From Pseudomonadota bacterium (GTDB lineage: Bacteria > Pseudomonadota > Alphaproteobacteria > Acetobacterales > Acetobacteraceae): a DNA stretch of 64,000 nucleotides. The position numbers and the translations under genes are program-made. The stretch spans positions 124,001-188,000 of the forward strand of contig JAKBAD010000003.1 of assembly GCA_021809435.1 (NCBI GenBank). Reading direction: 5' to 3'. Shown here one piece after another: positions 20,628-29,195 of the stretch. A model generated the notes under the pieces. The model was not told the DNA's origin. It made no database searches and saw only the letters and a program-made list of their open reading frames with translations. The stretch's first letter is position 1, and every line of letters starts with the position of its first letter.

Positions 20628-21278
20628 TTAATAAACGAATTGCACAAACCCGCCAGAACCCGATGCGATGGCGGTAATGCGAATGGCGCTGGCGGGCACG
20701 CCGGCGGCGGTCAGGGCATTGGCCAGGCGTTGCGCGCGCTGCAGCGCAAGGGCGAGGTTGCCTTCGCCAAACCCCACCACGCGCACGGTTTGGTCTTTAT
20801 AGCGCTGGGCAAAGGCGCGCAGCGGGGCGTCATCGGCGGCGGGCAGCAGGGCTGAATGAGGCCGAAAGCCAAGCACTACGGGCGGGCTTGGCGGTGGCGG
20901 CGCGGCGGGCAGGGCGGGTAATGGCGCGGCGGCGGGCGCGGGCAGCTCGGCGGCGGGTAGGTTCAAGCCCGGCACGTTGGGCGCGGGCGGGGCGCTGGTG
21001 GGCAGGTTCAGCCCCGCCAGCGCGCCGGGCGCGGGGGCGGAAATGCCGGTTTTGGCCTGCGTGGCCATGGCCGCCTGCGCGCTGGGCCCGGCGGCGGGCA
21101 AAGGCGGGGGAATATCGGCCAGGTTGGGGTAGGGCAGATTATCGCCCGGAGGGGCTTGCCGGTTTTGCGCAATCGCGCCACCTTCGATCTGGTGGTACGT
21201 ATCCACGCCGGCCGAACAACCGCAAAGAAGCCCCGCCAGAGCGACCAGACAGACCGATTTGAAACGCCACCTCGCCAT
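20628..21278 (-). CDS. Proline-rich lipoprotein with OmpA-like C-terminus
   Basis: A 216-residue predicted lipoprotein. I use the ATG at 21278, preceded by a GAGGGG site, rather than a GTG four codons earlier. The signal MARWRFKSVCLVALAGLLCGC ends in a lipobox with Cys21. Residues about 50-135 are Pro/Ala-rich with two GLNLP repeats, and would span periplasm or wall. The C-terminal 80 residues (ALLPAADDAPLRAFAQRYKDQTVRVVGF...ALALQRAQRLANALTAAGVPASAIRITA) have an OmpA/MotB-like arrangement that in relatives binds peptidoglycan. It is the first gene of the minus-strand operon, 40 bases before the aminotransferase. Confidence 0.75.
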   Translation of the reverse strand: MARWRFKSVCLVALAGLLCGCSAGVDTYHQIEGGAIAQNRQAPPGDNLPYPNLADIPPPLPAAGPSAQAAMATQAKTGISAPAPGALAGLNLPTSAPPAPNVPGLNLPAAELPAPAAAPLPALPAAPPPPSPPVVLGFRPHSALLPAADDAPLRAFAQRYKDQTVRVVGFGEGNLALALQRAQRLANALTAAGVPASAIRITAIASGSGGFVQFVY

Positions 21279-21358
21279 ATCACCCCTCACCCGAATCGCC
21301 GGCCTCGCCGGCTTTGGGTGTTTTGCCCGAGATTGGCGCGCACGGAAAGGAGAGCCTT

Positions 21359-23167
21359 ATGCCCCCCGCTGACAAACCCGAGCCCCAGCCCGACATCGTG
21401 CTGCCCGACCCCGAGAAGCTCGGGCGGTCGATGGCCGATATCGCCGCGCGCAGCCAGCGCCTGGTGGGCGACTGGCTGAAGCGCCAGGCCGCCGAGGGCG
21501 TGTCGTTCGACCCGCTCAATGTCGGCAATGCCTTCCTTGAAATGACCACCAAGCTGATGAGCAAGCCCGGCTCGCTGATCGAGGCGCAGTTCGGCTTGTG
21601 GCGCGACTATATGCTGCTCTGGCAGAGCACGGCCGAACGCCTGCTCACCGGCACCCCCACCGATCCCGTGATCGCCCATGACCCCAAGGATAAGCGCTTC
21701 GCCGATCCGGCCTGGAAAGAGAACGAGATTTTTGACTTCATCAAGCAATCCTACCTGCTCTCGGCGCGCTACATCAACGATGTGGTCACCGGCGTCGATG
21801 ATCTCGACCCCAAGACCGCCCAGAAGGTCGATTTCTACGCCCGCCAGTTCATCAACGCGCTGAGTCCGAGCAATTTCGCCCTCACCAACCCCGAGGTGCT
21901 GCGCCGCGCGCGCGAGACGGGCGGCGAGAATCTGATCCAGGGCCTGAACAACCTGCTCAGCGACCTCGAGCGCGGGCGCGGCAATCTGCACATCAAGATG
22001 ACCGATCAGGATGCCTTCACGGTTGGCGGCAACATCGCCGCCTCGGAGGGCAAGGTCATTTACCAGAACGCGCTGATGCAGCTCATTCAGTACAGCCCGG
22101 CGACCGAGAGCGTTTATCAGCGCCCGGTGATGATCCTGCCGCCCTGGATCAATAAATTCTATATTCTCGACCTGCGGCCCAAGAACTCGCTGGTGCGCTA
22201 TCTGGTCAATCAGGGCCACACCGTGTTCATGGTGAGCTGGGTCAACCCCGATGAAAGCCTGGCCGAGAAGAATTTCGACGATTACATGGTCGAGGGGCCG
22301 CTGGCCGCGCTCGATGTCATCGAGAAGGCCACCGGCTCGAAAGAGGTCAATGCCATCGGCTATTGCCTGGGCGGCACGTTGCTGGCCTCCACGCTCGGCT
22401 ACATGGCCGCCAAGGGTGATGAGCGCATCACCTCCGCCACTTTCTTCGTCACCCTCACCGATTTCACCGATGCCGGCGAGCTGGGCGTGTTCATCGATGA
22501 GGAACAGCTCTGCCAGCTCGAGGAGAAGATGAACAAGCGCGGCTATCTCGAAGGCTCGGAGATGGCCACCACCTTCAACATGCTGCGCGCCAACGACCTG
22601 ATCTGGTCCTTCGTGGTCAATAACTACCTCATGGGCAAGGAGCCGTTCCCCTTCGACCTGCTGTACTGGAACGGCGACGCCACGCGCATGCCCGCCGCCA
22701 TGCATAGTTTCTATCTGCGCAACATGTACCAGAAGAACCTGCTGGCCCAGCCCTGCGGCATCTCGATGAAGGGCGTGCCGGTCGATCTCGGCAAGATCAA
22801 GACCCCGCTCTACTTCCTCTCCTGCCGCGAAGACCATATCGCCCCCTGGACCAGCACCTATAAGGGCATGAAAAATTTCACCGGCGCGCCGGTGCGCTTT
22901 GTGCTGGCGGCGTCGGGCCATATCGCGGGCGTGGTCAACCCGCCCGAGGGCGGTAAATATAACCATTTCGTCAACAAGGACCTGCCCGCCGATCCGGAAG
23001 CCTGGTTCGAGAACGCCACCGAGGTCGCCGGCTCCTGGTGGCCGGACTGGAATCGCTGGGTGACCAATTTCAACGCCGAGAAAGTGCCCGCCCGTGTGCC
23101 CGGCAAGGCCCGGGGGATCAAGGCGCTCGAGGAGGCGCCGGGGTCTTACGTGAAGATCAAGGTCTGA
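21359..23167 (+). CDS. phaC: Class I poly(3-hydroxyalkanoate) synthase
   Basis: Polymerises hydroxyacyl-CoA into PHA storage granules. I start at the ATG preceded by GGAAAGGAGAG rather than the TTG 45 bases earlier; the protein is 602 residues, normal for class I. The lipase-like box GYCLGGT puts the catalytic cysteine at Cys336, with Asp492 (CREDHIAPW) and His521 (ASGHIAGVVNPP) completing the triad at the usual spacing. Other family segments are IMPPWINKFYILDL-like (MILPPWINKFYILDLRPKNS) and NYLMGKEPFPFDLLYWNGDATRMPA. No phaA, phaB or phasin gene is adjacent. It is divergent from the lipoprotein gene. Confidence 0.96.
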   Translation: MPPADKPEPQPDIVLPDPEKLGRSMADIAARSQRLVGDWLKRQAAEGVSFDPLNVGNAFLEMTTKLMSKPGSLIEAQFGLWRDYMLLWQSTAERLLTGTPTDPVIAHDPKDKRFADPAWKENEIFDFIKQSYLLSARYINDVVTGVDDLDPKTAQKVDFYARQFINALSPSNFALTNPEVLRRARETGGENLIQGLNNLLSDLERGRGNLHIKMTDQDAFTVGGNIAASEGKVIYQNALMQLIQYSPATESVYQRPVMILPPWINKFYILDLRPKNSLVRYLVNQGHTVFMVSWVNPDESLAEKNFDDYMVEGPLAALDVIEKATGSKEVNAIGYCLGGTLLASTLGYMAAKGDERITSATFFVTLTDFTDAGELGVFIDEEQLCQLEEKMNKRGYLEGSEMATTFNMLRANDLIWSFVVNNYLMGKEPFPFDLLYWNGDATRMPAAMHSFYLRNMYQKNLLAQPCGISMKGVPVDLGKIKTPLYFLSCREDHIAPWTSTYKGMKNFTGAPVRFVLAASGHIAGVVNPPEGGKYNHFVNKDLPADPEAWFENATEVAGSWWPDWNRWVTNFNAEKVPARVPGKARGIKALEEAPGSYVKIKV

Positions 23168-23186
23168 CCGGCCGGCGCCGTCCCGA

Positions 23187-23212
23187 GGGGCCTGCCCGCA
23201 CGAGCAGGCCCC
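23187..23212 (+). terminator. Stem-loop after phaC
   Basis: A perfect nine-base stem, GGGGCCTGC with GCAGGCCCC, around an eight-base loop, 20 bases after the phaC stop. It lacks a T-run, so it may protect the 3' end or terminate weakly. Confidence 0.5.
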
Positions 23213-23280
23213 GTTCGTGGCGCTGATCTTCCCGCCGGTCAGGGTTCAAAAAAGCCATATTTGCGGGGCATAAGCCCTGC

Positions 23281-24321
23281 ATGTACTCCGAATCAGAGAT
23301 CGACGCCGCCATCCGCGCCGGCACCCTCACCCCCGATGACGCCCGCAAATTCCGCACCGCCCTCGCCGCCCAAAAAGGCGCGCCTGCGGTCGATGAGGAA
23401 TATGTCCGGCTGCTCACCGGCTTTAACGATATTTTCGTCAGCATCGCGCTGGTGCTGGTGCTCACCGCCGTGGGCGCGCTCACCCTGCCCACCGGCGTGC
23501 CGGGGCTGTGGGTGGCGGCCGCTTCATGGGGGTTGGCCGAATATTTCACCGCCCGGCGCCGCATGGCGCTGCCTTCGGTGCTGCTTCTGCTCACCTATTG
23601 CGCCGGTATCGCCTCCAGCCTCGCCTGGTTCATCGGCATTCATGCCGGGCTATGGGGGGCGTTCGCGTTAGCCCTTGGCGCCGCGCAGCCGGTGGTGATG
23701 GGCGCGCTGCTGATCGGCCCGGCGGTGATGGGCGCGGCGGCCTGGGTGCATTGGCGGCGGTTTCATGTGCCCATCACGGTGGCGGCGGGGGCTGGCGGGG
23801 TGGTGCTGTTTGGCCTTTCGCTGGTGGTTTCGCTCTTTCCCGGTCTGCGTGCCGACTGGCCGCTGCTGTTGCTGCTCGCTGGCCTTGGCGTGCTGGGGCT
23901 GGGGCTGAAATGGGATATGTCCGACCCCGCGCGCCAGACGCGCCGGGCCGATGTCGCCTTCTGGCTGCATTTGCTGGCGGCCCCGCTCATCGTGCATCCG
24001 CTGTTTCACATGCTGGGCCTGCTCGACCAGACCGCCCCCGGCCTGGCCCGCGCGGGCGGCGCGATCGGGGTGTATCTGGCCCTGGCCGTGCTGGCTCTGG
24101 CCGTTGACCGGCGCGCCCTGCTGGTTTCGGGGCTGGCCTATCTGCTTTCGGCGCTTGGCGCGGTGCTCAAGGTCTCGGGCCTCGCCGATCAGGATTTATC
24201 GATCACGGGGTTGATCGCGGGCGGCTCGCTGCTGGTGCTCTCGGTCGCCTGGCACCGCGCGCGAGCGCTGGTGGTGGCCCCGCTGCCCCGCGCGATAAAG
24301 GCTCTGCTGCCGCCCCTCTGA
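23281..24321 (+). CDS. Multi-pass membrane protein of unknown function
   Basis: A 346-residue protein with a soluble head of about 50 residues (MYSESEIDAAIRAGTLTPDDARKFRTALAAQ...VDEEYVRLLTGFNDIFVSIALVLVL) followed by about ten hydrophobic segments. The head resembles a short helical motif and the whole layout recalls DUF2157-type membrane proteins, but I cannot assign a family firmly. There is no strong ribosome binding site. It has no obvious operon partner; the next gene converges on it. Confidence 0.7.
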   Translation: MYSESEIDAAIRAGTLTPDDARKFRTALAAQKGAPAVDEEYVRLLTGFNDIFVSIALVLVLTAVGALTLPTGVPGLWVAAASWGLAEYFTARRRMALPSVLLLLTYCAGIASSLAWFIGIHAGLWGAFALALGAAQPVVMGALLIGPAVMGAAAWVHWRRFHVPITVAAGAGGVVLFGLSLVVSLFPGLRADWPLLLLLAGLGVLGLGLKWDMSDPARQTRRADVAFWLHLLAAPLIVHPLFHMLGLLDQTAPGLARAGGAIGVYLALAVLALAVDRRALLVSGLAYLLSALGAVLKVSGLADQDLSITGLIAGGSLLVLSVAWHRARALVVAPLPRAIKALLPPL

Positions 24322-24335
24322 CCCCCCATCGCCCG

Positions 24336-24704
24336 CTAAATCGCCGCCAGCAGCTTGGGCAGCAGCACCGACATTACCACCCCGATATTGGTTTTGGTGG
24401 TATCGATCAGCAACCCTTGCACCAGATTATAAGGGTGGAGAATGGCCAGCCCCGCCTTGCCGGCCTGAAATTGGAGAAACACGAACCGGTCGAGCGGCGG
24501 AAAGCCCGAGGTGGCGAGATGCTGGTCGAGCATCTTGATGAGTTGCGCGAGCAGCGCGGCGGCCGCGGGGTTGGAGTTATAGCCCACCAATGGCAGGCCG
24601 GTTGACTGATCCCAGATGCTGCCCACCAGCAGGGCGCCCTTCAGCACCGCCTTGGCCTGCTCCATGGCGGCTTCCAGCCGGGTAATGTCGATCGTGTCGC
24701 TCAT
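24336..24704 (-). CDS. Small hypothetical protein, possible Roadblock/LC7-like fold
   Basis: A 122-residue soluble protein. The ATG at 24704 has a GAGGAG site seven bases upstream; a TTG directly before it is less likely. The pattern (KAVLKGALLVGSIWDQSTGLPLVGYNSNPAAAALLAQLIKMLDQHLATSG, then FVFLQFQAGKAGLAILHP, then NIGVVMSVLLPKLLAAI) alternates helix-strand-helix in the way of Roadblock/LC7 or longin-like proteins, which often regulate small GTPases. This is a weak structural guess, not a recognised match. It stands between two convergent or divergent membrane-protein genes. Confidence 0.6.
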   Translation of the reverse strand: MSDTIDITRLEAAMEQAKAVLKGALLVGSIWDQSTGLPLVGYNSNPAAAALLAQLIKMLDQHLATSGFPPLDRFVFLQFQAGKAGLAILHPYNLVQGLLIDTTKTNIGVVMSVLLPKLLAAI

Positions 24705-24928
24705 CAAACATCTCCTCGCGGCGCCGCGCGCCTGCTTGTTTTGGTTGGTCCGCCCCCCTTTGGGCCAGCGCTGTGCGGGATGATGGGCGCCCCATCTAAC
24801 GCTTAAGTTACGCTATAACCCAAAACGGCAGCCTCGGCTACGGTGCTGTGCCGTGGGTTTGCTCCGGTGCGGCGAAAACGGCTAAGCAGCGTCACGGGCC
24901 GGCCCGGCCCGCCACATGGTGCAAGATA

Positions 24929-26236
24929 ATGATACGCCTGCCTCAGCTCATGGCGGAACCGCCGCTTCGCCGCGCCGCGCTGGTTTTGCTGGCGCTGGTG
25001 CCGCTTTGCCTTTTGCATGCCGTCTCGGTGGCCGATGTGCTGATCGATGTCATCGCCGGGCTGTTTCTCCTGCGCTCGGCGGCGCGGCGTGAGTTTGCCT
25101 GGGCACGGCAAAGCTGGGTGCGTCTGGCGCTGGTTTGGTGGGTGTGGCTGGTGGTTTGCTCAACGCCCTGGCCCTGGCCGGGCTTTGGCGCCGCTGGCTG
25201 GCGTGACGGCTTCGTCCAGGCCCTTGTGACTGGCCGGTTGTTATTGTTCACGGCGGCATTGCAGGCCTGGCTGCTCACCACCCCGTCCGCGCGCCGGCTG
25301 GTGCTGTGGGGTCTGGCGCTCTCCTGCCTCTGGATCGGCGTGGAGTGCTGGCAGCAATATCTCACGGGGCATGACATATTCGGCTATCCGCGCTGGGGCG
25401 ATGGTTCGCTCACCGGTCCCTTCCGCAAGCCGCTCGCCGGGGCGCTGTTCGCGCATCTGTTGTTCATCGCCGTTTTGCCGTCTGCGGCATGGCTGGCGCG
25501 GCACGGCACCTGGCGTGGCCGGGCGTTGGGGGGCGGGCTGGTGGCGGCGGGGCTGGTCACGTGTGTGCTCATCGGCCAGCGCATGGGCGTGGCGTATGGC
25601 GTGCTTGGGCTGGTGGTGGTCGCGTTTTATCGTCCGCGCCTGCGGCTGGCGGCGCTGGCGGCCGTGGTGGCGGCGGGAGCGGTGCTGGCGGCGCTGCCGG
25701 TGCTCTCACCACCGACCGAGGCCAAGCTGATTGGCGAGACCCGCACCAATCTCAGCCATTTCTCACAGAGCCCCTATGGCGAGATTTTCACCGTCGCCGC
25801 GGTGATGGGGCTAGACAGCCCCTGGCATGGGCTTGGCTATCGCGGTTACCGCGCCAGCTGCCTCGCGCCGCGCTTCAATACCGGCCTGCCCTGGCTGGGC
25901 ATCGGCCCCACTTCACGCTGGCTGGGCGCTTGCAACCGCCATCCACAAAATTATTACCTCCAGGCGCTCACCGATTCAGGCTTTCCCGGCCTGCTGCTAT
26001 TCTCGGCCCTCATGGGCTATTGGTGCTGGGCCGCCGCCCGGTTTTTGCGCCGCCAGCCCGATCCGCTGCGTGTCGGGTTGTTCGCCGCCGTGCTCACCTT
26101 CGCCTGGCCCATCGCCTCGACCGACGAATTCCCCACCCTTTATATGCTGGGATGGTTTTTCCTCATCCTTGGCTTTGCGCTATCTTGTACCGATATAGCG
26201 GCCAGAAACCCACAAGCGGATATGTTACATGACTGA
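24929..26236 (+). CDS. O-antigen ligase/polymerase family membrane protein
   Basis: A membrane protein of about 435 residues with roughly a dozen hydrophobic segments. The larger periplasmic loop near the C-terminus carries the family pattern around GLGYRGYR and NRHPQNYYLQALTDSGFPGLLLFSALMGYW, where the conserved His-rich region of O-antigen ligases (WaaL) and Wzy-type polymerases lies. It would join or polymerise sugar repeat units at the outer face of the inner membrane. The start is uncertain (24929 or 24950, both without a strong binding site). The stop overlaps the next gene by eight bases. Confidence 0.78.
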   Translation: MIRLPQLMAEPPLRRAALVLLALVPLCLLHAVSVADVLIDVIAGLFLLRSAARREFAWARQSWVRLALVWWVWLVVCSTPWPWPGFGAAGWRDGFVQALVTGRLLLFTAALQAWLLTTPSARRLVLWGLALSCLWIGVECWQQYLTGHDIFGYPRWGDGSLTGPFRKPLAGALFAHLLFIAVLPSAAWLARHGTWRGRALGGGLVAAGLVTCVLIGQRMGVAYGVLGLVVVAFYRPRLRLAALAAVVAAGAVLAALPVLSPPTEAKLIGETRTNLSHFSQSPYGEIFTVAAVMGLDSPWHGLGYRGYRASCLAPRFNTGLPWLGIGPTSRWLGACNRHPQNYYLQALTDSGFPGLLLFSALMGYWCWAAARFLRRQPDPLRVGLFAAVLTFAWPIASTDEFPTLYMLGWFFLILGFALSCTDIAARNPQADMLHD

Positions 26237-27188
26237 CCAGATCCCCGTTACCGTGCTCACCGGCTATTTGGGCGCGGGCAAAACCACCCTGCTCAACCGT
26301 CTGCTCACCGGCCTGCACGGCAAGAAATACGCCGTTGTCATCAACGAGTTCGGCGAGCTGGGGGTGGATAACGACCTTGTCGTGGATAGCGACGAGGAAG
26401 TGTTCGAGATGAATAATGGCTGCATCTGCTGCACGGTGCGCGGTGATCTCATCCGCATCATTGGCGGGCTGATGAAGAGGGCCGGCAAGCTGGACGGCAT
26501 CATCGTCGAGACCACCGGCCTCGCCAACCCCGCCCCGGTGGCGCAGACTTTCTTTGTCGATGAGGATGTGCGCGCCAAAACCCGGCTGGACGCCATCGTG
26601 ACCGTGGTGGACGCCAAATATTTCCAAGACCGCCTGGCCGATTCCCCCGAGGCCCAGGATCAGGTGGCGTTCGCCGATGTCATCGTGCTCAACAAGCTCG
26701 ATCTGGTCACGCCCGAGGAATTGGCGGCCGTGGAAGCCAAAATCAAGGCCATCAACCCTTACGCGGTCATCCACACCGCCACCAAGGGCGATGTGCCGGC
26801 CGATGAGTTGCTCGGCCTCAATGCGTTCGATCTCAAGCGCGTGCTCGAAAACGTGCCCGACTTCCTTGAAGAGGATAGCCACACCCATAACGAGCATCTG
26901 ACCAGCATCTCCCTCTCGACCGACAAGCCCCTGGCGGCCGAAAAATTCCAGGCCTGGATCGGCCATATTCTCCAGACCCAGGGCCAGAACATCCTGCGTA
27001 CCAAGGGCATTTTGTCATATAAAAACGAGGAGAAGCGCTTCGCCTTCCAGGCCGTGCACATGATTGCCGACGGCGATTTTCTGGGCCCTTGGAAAGAGGG
27101 TGAGCCGCGCACCAGCCGCATCGTGTTCATCGGCCGAGATCTCAACCGCCCGCAGCTGCGCCGTGGCTTCGAGGCCTGCGCCGCGTAA
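26229..27188 (+). CDS. CobW/COG0523-family GTPase, putative metal chaperone
   Basis: A 319-residue G3E GTPase. The N-terminal P-loop is GYLGAGKTTLLN; the Walker B-like region is VVINEFGELGVDNDLV; the metal-binding motif is CICC in NNGCICCTVRGDL; and the base-recognition motif is NKLDL. The C-terminal CobW domain (SISLSTDKPLAAEKFQAWIGHIL...AFQAVHMIADGDFLGPW) follows. The stretch EEDSHTHNEH is a small His-rich patch of the kind found in members that carry zinc, cobalt or nickel. The actual metal is not readable. Co-translation with the upstream ligase-like gene is likely accidental in function. Confidence 0.9.
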   Translation: MTDQIPVTVLTGYLGAGKTTLLNRLLTGLHGKKYAVVINEFGELGVDNDLVVDSDEEVFEMNNGCICCTVRGDLIRIIGGLMKRAGKLDGIIVETTGLANPAPVAQTFFVDEDVRAKTRLDAIVTVVDAKYFQDRLADSPEAQDQVAFADVIVLNKLDLVTPEELAAVEAKIKAINPYAVIHTATKGDVPADELLGLNAFDLKRVLENVPDFLEEDSHTHNEHLTSISLSTDKPLAAEKFQAWIGHILQTQGQNILRTKGILSYKNEEKRFAFQAVHMIADGDFLGPWKEGEPRTSRIVFIGRDLNRPQLRRGFEACAA

Positions 27189-27216
27189 GGCATATAATTA
27201 AAAATTTTTGCGGGGT

Positions 27217-27246
27217 TTGGGGAGCTTTTTATAAAAAGCTCCCCAA
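27217..27246. terminator. Perfect 30-bp palindrome, likely bidirectional terminator
   Basis: TTGGGGAGCTTTTTA is followed directly by its exact reverse complement, so the stem has 15 base pairs and an AT core. It lies between the convergent GTPase and aldolase genes. Confidence 0.75.
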
Positions 27247-27251
27247 TTCAC

Positions 27252-27278
27252 CCGCCCCTTTTTTGAAAAAAAGGGCGG
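27252..27278. terminator. Second AT-cored hairpin, partner of the preceding one
   Basis: CCGCCC plus a T-run pairs with an A-run plus GGGCGG. It is built like its neighbour, a GC clamp with an A/T core, and sits just before the 3' end of the minus-strand aldolase gene. Confidence 0.65.
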
Positions 27279-27298
27279 CCCCAAAAACTTTTGATTGT

Positions 27299-28108
27299 TT
27301 AATAAACCCCGCCGGGTGCCGCCTCGGGCAGCGCTCCGCCGGCCTTGAAACGCCGGGCCAGCGCCTCGGTGCCACGCGCGAGCAGCGACGCATCCACGCC
27401 AACAGCGGCGAAATTGCAGCCCTGCGCGATATAGCCCCGCACCACCTCCTCGTTCGAGGTGAGAATGCCGGCGGCCTTGCCCGCCTTGCGGATGCGCGCG
27501 ATTGCCTCAAAAATCAGCGTCTGCACCTCCGGGTGATCGGGCTGGCCGGGCAGGCCGAGCGAGGCCGAGAGATCGGCCGGGCCGATGAAAATCCCATCCA
27601 CCCCGTCAACTTCGAGAATGGCGTCGAGATTCTCAAGGCCCGCCTTCGATTCCACCTGCAGCAGCAGGCACACGCTGTCATCTGCCTGTTCCATATAATC
27701 GGCGATGCGGTTCCAGCGCGAGGCGCGCGCGATGGCCGAGCCCACGCCCCGCACGCCGCGCGGCGGGTAGCGCACGGCGGCCACCATCGCCTCGGCCTGC
27801 GCGCGGGTCTCGATCATCGGGATAAGCAGCGAGCGCACGCCGATATCGAGCAACTGCTTGATGATGTGCGTCTCGCCCACCACCGGGCGCACCACCGGCT
27901 CGGTACCGTAAGACGACACCGATTGCAGCTGCGAGAGCACCGAGCGCAGGTCGTTGGGGGCGTGTTCGCCATCGATCAGCAGCCAGTCAAACCCGGCACC
28001 GGCGCAAATCTCGGCGCAATAAGGGTCGGCGAGCGTGACCCAGAAGCCGATCACCACCTCGCCATGGGCAAGGCGCTGTTTAAACCTGTTCTCCATGGCG
28101 GCCGACAT
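27299..28108 (-). CDS. HpcH/HpaI-family 2-oxo-acid aldolase
   Basis: Class II pyruvate aldolase of the HpaI/GarL type, cleaving 4-hydroxy-2-oxo acids to pyruvate and an aldehyde. The 269-residue product has [34 protein letters not shown] (catalytic His in GEH), [35 protein letters not shown] and the metal Glu/Asp region [45 protein letters not shown] site lies six bases before the ATG. It is the last gene of the mutY-dipeptidase-aldolase run. Substrate cannot be narrowed beyond the family. Confidence 0.9.
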   Translation of the reverse strand: MSAAMENRFKQRLAHGEVVIGFWVTLADPYCAEICAGAGFDWLLIDGEHAPNDLRSVLSQLQSVSSYGTEPVVRPVVGETHIIKQLLDIGVRSLLIPMIETRAQAEAMVAAVRYPPRGVRGVGSAIARASRWNRIADYMEQADDSVCLLLQVESKAGLENLDAILEVDGVDGIFIGPADLSASLGLPGQPDHPEVQTLIFEAIARIRKAGKAAGILTSNEEVVRGYIAQGCNFAAVGVDASLLARGTEALARRFKAGGALPEAAPGGVY

Positions 28109-28139
28109 GCGGGGCTCCTCGCGCGATTTTGGTCATGAT

Positions 28140-29195
28140 CTATGGCGTATTTTGCGCCGCCGCAAAAGCCGGATTTTGCATGGCGGCATAGCGCTCGGCC
28201 TGGCGCAGCAGGCGCAGAAAATTCCCGCCCCAGATCTTGCCGATCTCCTCGCGCCCAAAGCCCCGCCGGGCCAGCTCGGCGGTGAGGGCGGGGGCCTGGC
28301 TGGCATCGGTAAAATCCCTCACGCCGCCGCCACCGTCGAAATCCGAGCCGAAGCCGACATGCTCAACGCCGATGCGCCGGGCGATATATTCGATATGATC
28401 GACAATATCCTTGATCGAGACATCCTCCGTGCGCGCCTTGGGCCGCAGGAAGGAGGAAACCATGGTCACCTGCACCAGCCCGCCCGTGGCGCCCAGCGCG
28501 TCGAGCTGCTCATCGTCGAGGTTACGCTTGTGCTCACAGAGCGCGCGGGCGCAGGAATGGGTGGCCAGCACCGGCACTTTCGAGCGCTCCACCGCCTGCA
28601 TCATGGTGGTTTTGGCGCTGTGCGAAATATCGGCCAGCACGCCAAGCGCGTTCATGCGCGCCAGCACCTCCTGGCCATAATCCGAGAGCCCGCCATAGCG
28701 CGTCTCGTCATCGCCCAGCGCGCGCAGCGGAATGGCGGCATCGCCGATCTGGTTGTGGCCATTATGGGTGAGCGTGACATAGCGCACCCCCAGCCCCGCG
28801 AACTCATCGAGTGTAGCCAGCTCAAGCCCCAGCCCGTAGCCATTCTCGATGGCCGGCACCACCGCCACCTGGCCGGCGGCAAACGCCGCCTCTATGCCCT
28901 CGGCCGAAGGCGCGACCACGCCGCCTTGCGGCCCATGGGCCCCCATGGCGTTGATCTCGCCCAGCATCTCGCGCGTGCGGGCCACCGCCTTGGCATAGCC
29001 CGCCGCATCGCGCAGCCCTTGGGGAATATAGGCGACAAAACACACCGCCCCCAAGCGCCCGCGCCGGAGCTTGGGAAAATCGACATTTCGCGGCCCATCC
29101 TCAAAGGCGCTGGGACCGGGCGGCCAGGGAATGTCGACATGGGTATCGATGGCGAGCAGGCCGGCATGGGGATCGGTATGGGGGTCAATCGTCAT
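28140..29195 (-). CDS. Membrane dipeptidase family (peptidase M19)
   Basis: A 351-residue zinc dipeptidase. I use the ATG at 29195, which gives a natural start ahead of LLAIDTHVDIPWP (His-x-Asp metal ligands); a longer frame would run far into mutY. Further motifs are VPAIENGYGLG (bridging Glu), YVTLTHNGHNQIGD, VLADISHSAKTTMMQAVERSKVPVLATHSCARAL and HVGFGSDFDGGGG. No signal peptide is seen, so it is probably cytoplasmic. The start overlaps the mutY stop by 11 bases. Bacterial relatives hydrolyse dipeptides including D-amino-acid ones. Confidence 0.9.
   Translation of the reverse strand: MTIDPHTDPHAGLLAIDTHVDIPWPPGPSAFEDGPRNVDFPKLRRGRLGAVCFVAYIPQGLRDAAGYAKAVARTREMLGEINAMGAHGPQGGVVAPSAEGIEAAFAAGQVAVVPAIENGYGLGLELATLDEFAGLGVRYVTLTHNGHNQIGDAAIPLRALGDDETRYGGLSDYGQEVLARMNALGVLADISHSAKTTMMQAVERSKVPVLATHSCARALCEHKRNLDDEQLDALGATGGLVQVTMVSSFLRPKARTEDVSIKDIVDHIEYIARRIGVEHVGFGSDFDGGGGVRDFTDASQAPALTAELARRGFGREEIGKIWGGNFLRLLRQAERYAAMQNPAFAAAQNTP

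Noticed and set aside
21287-22966. A 559-codon open frame antisense to phaC
   Set aside because: phaC carries an intact catalytic triad and a good start; the antisense frame is low-complexity.
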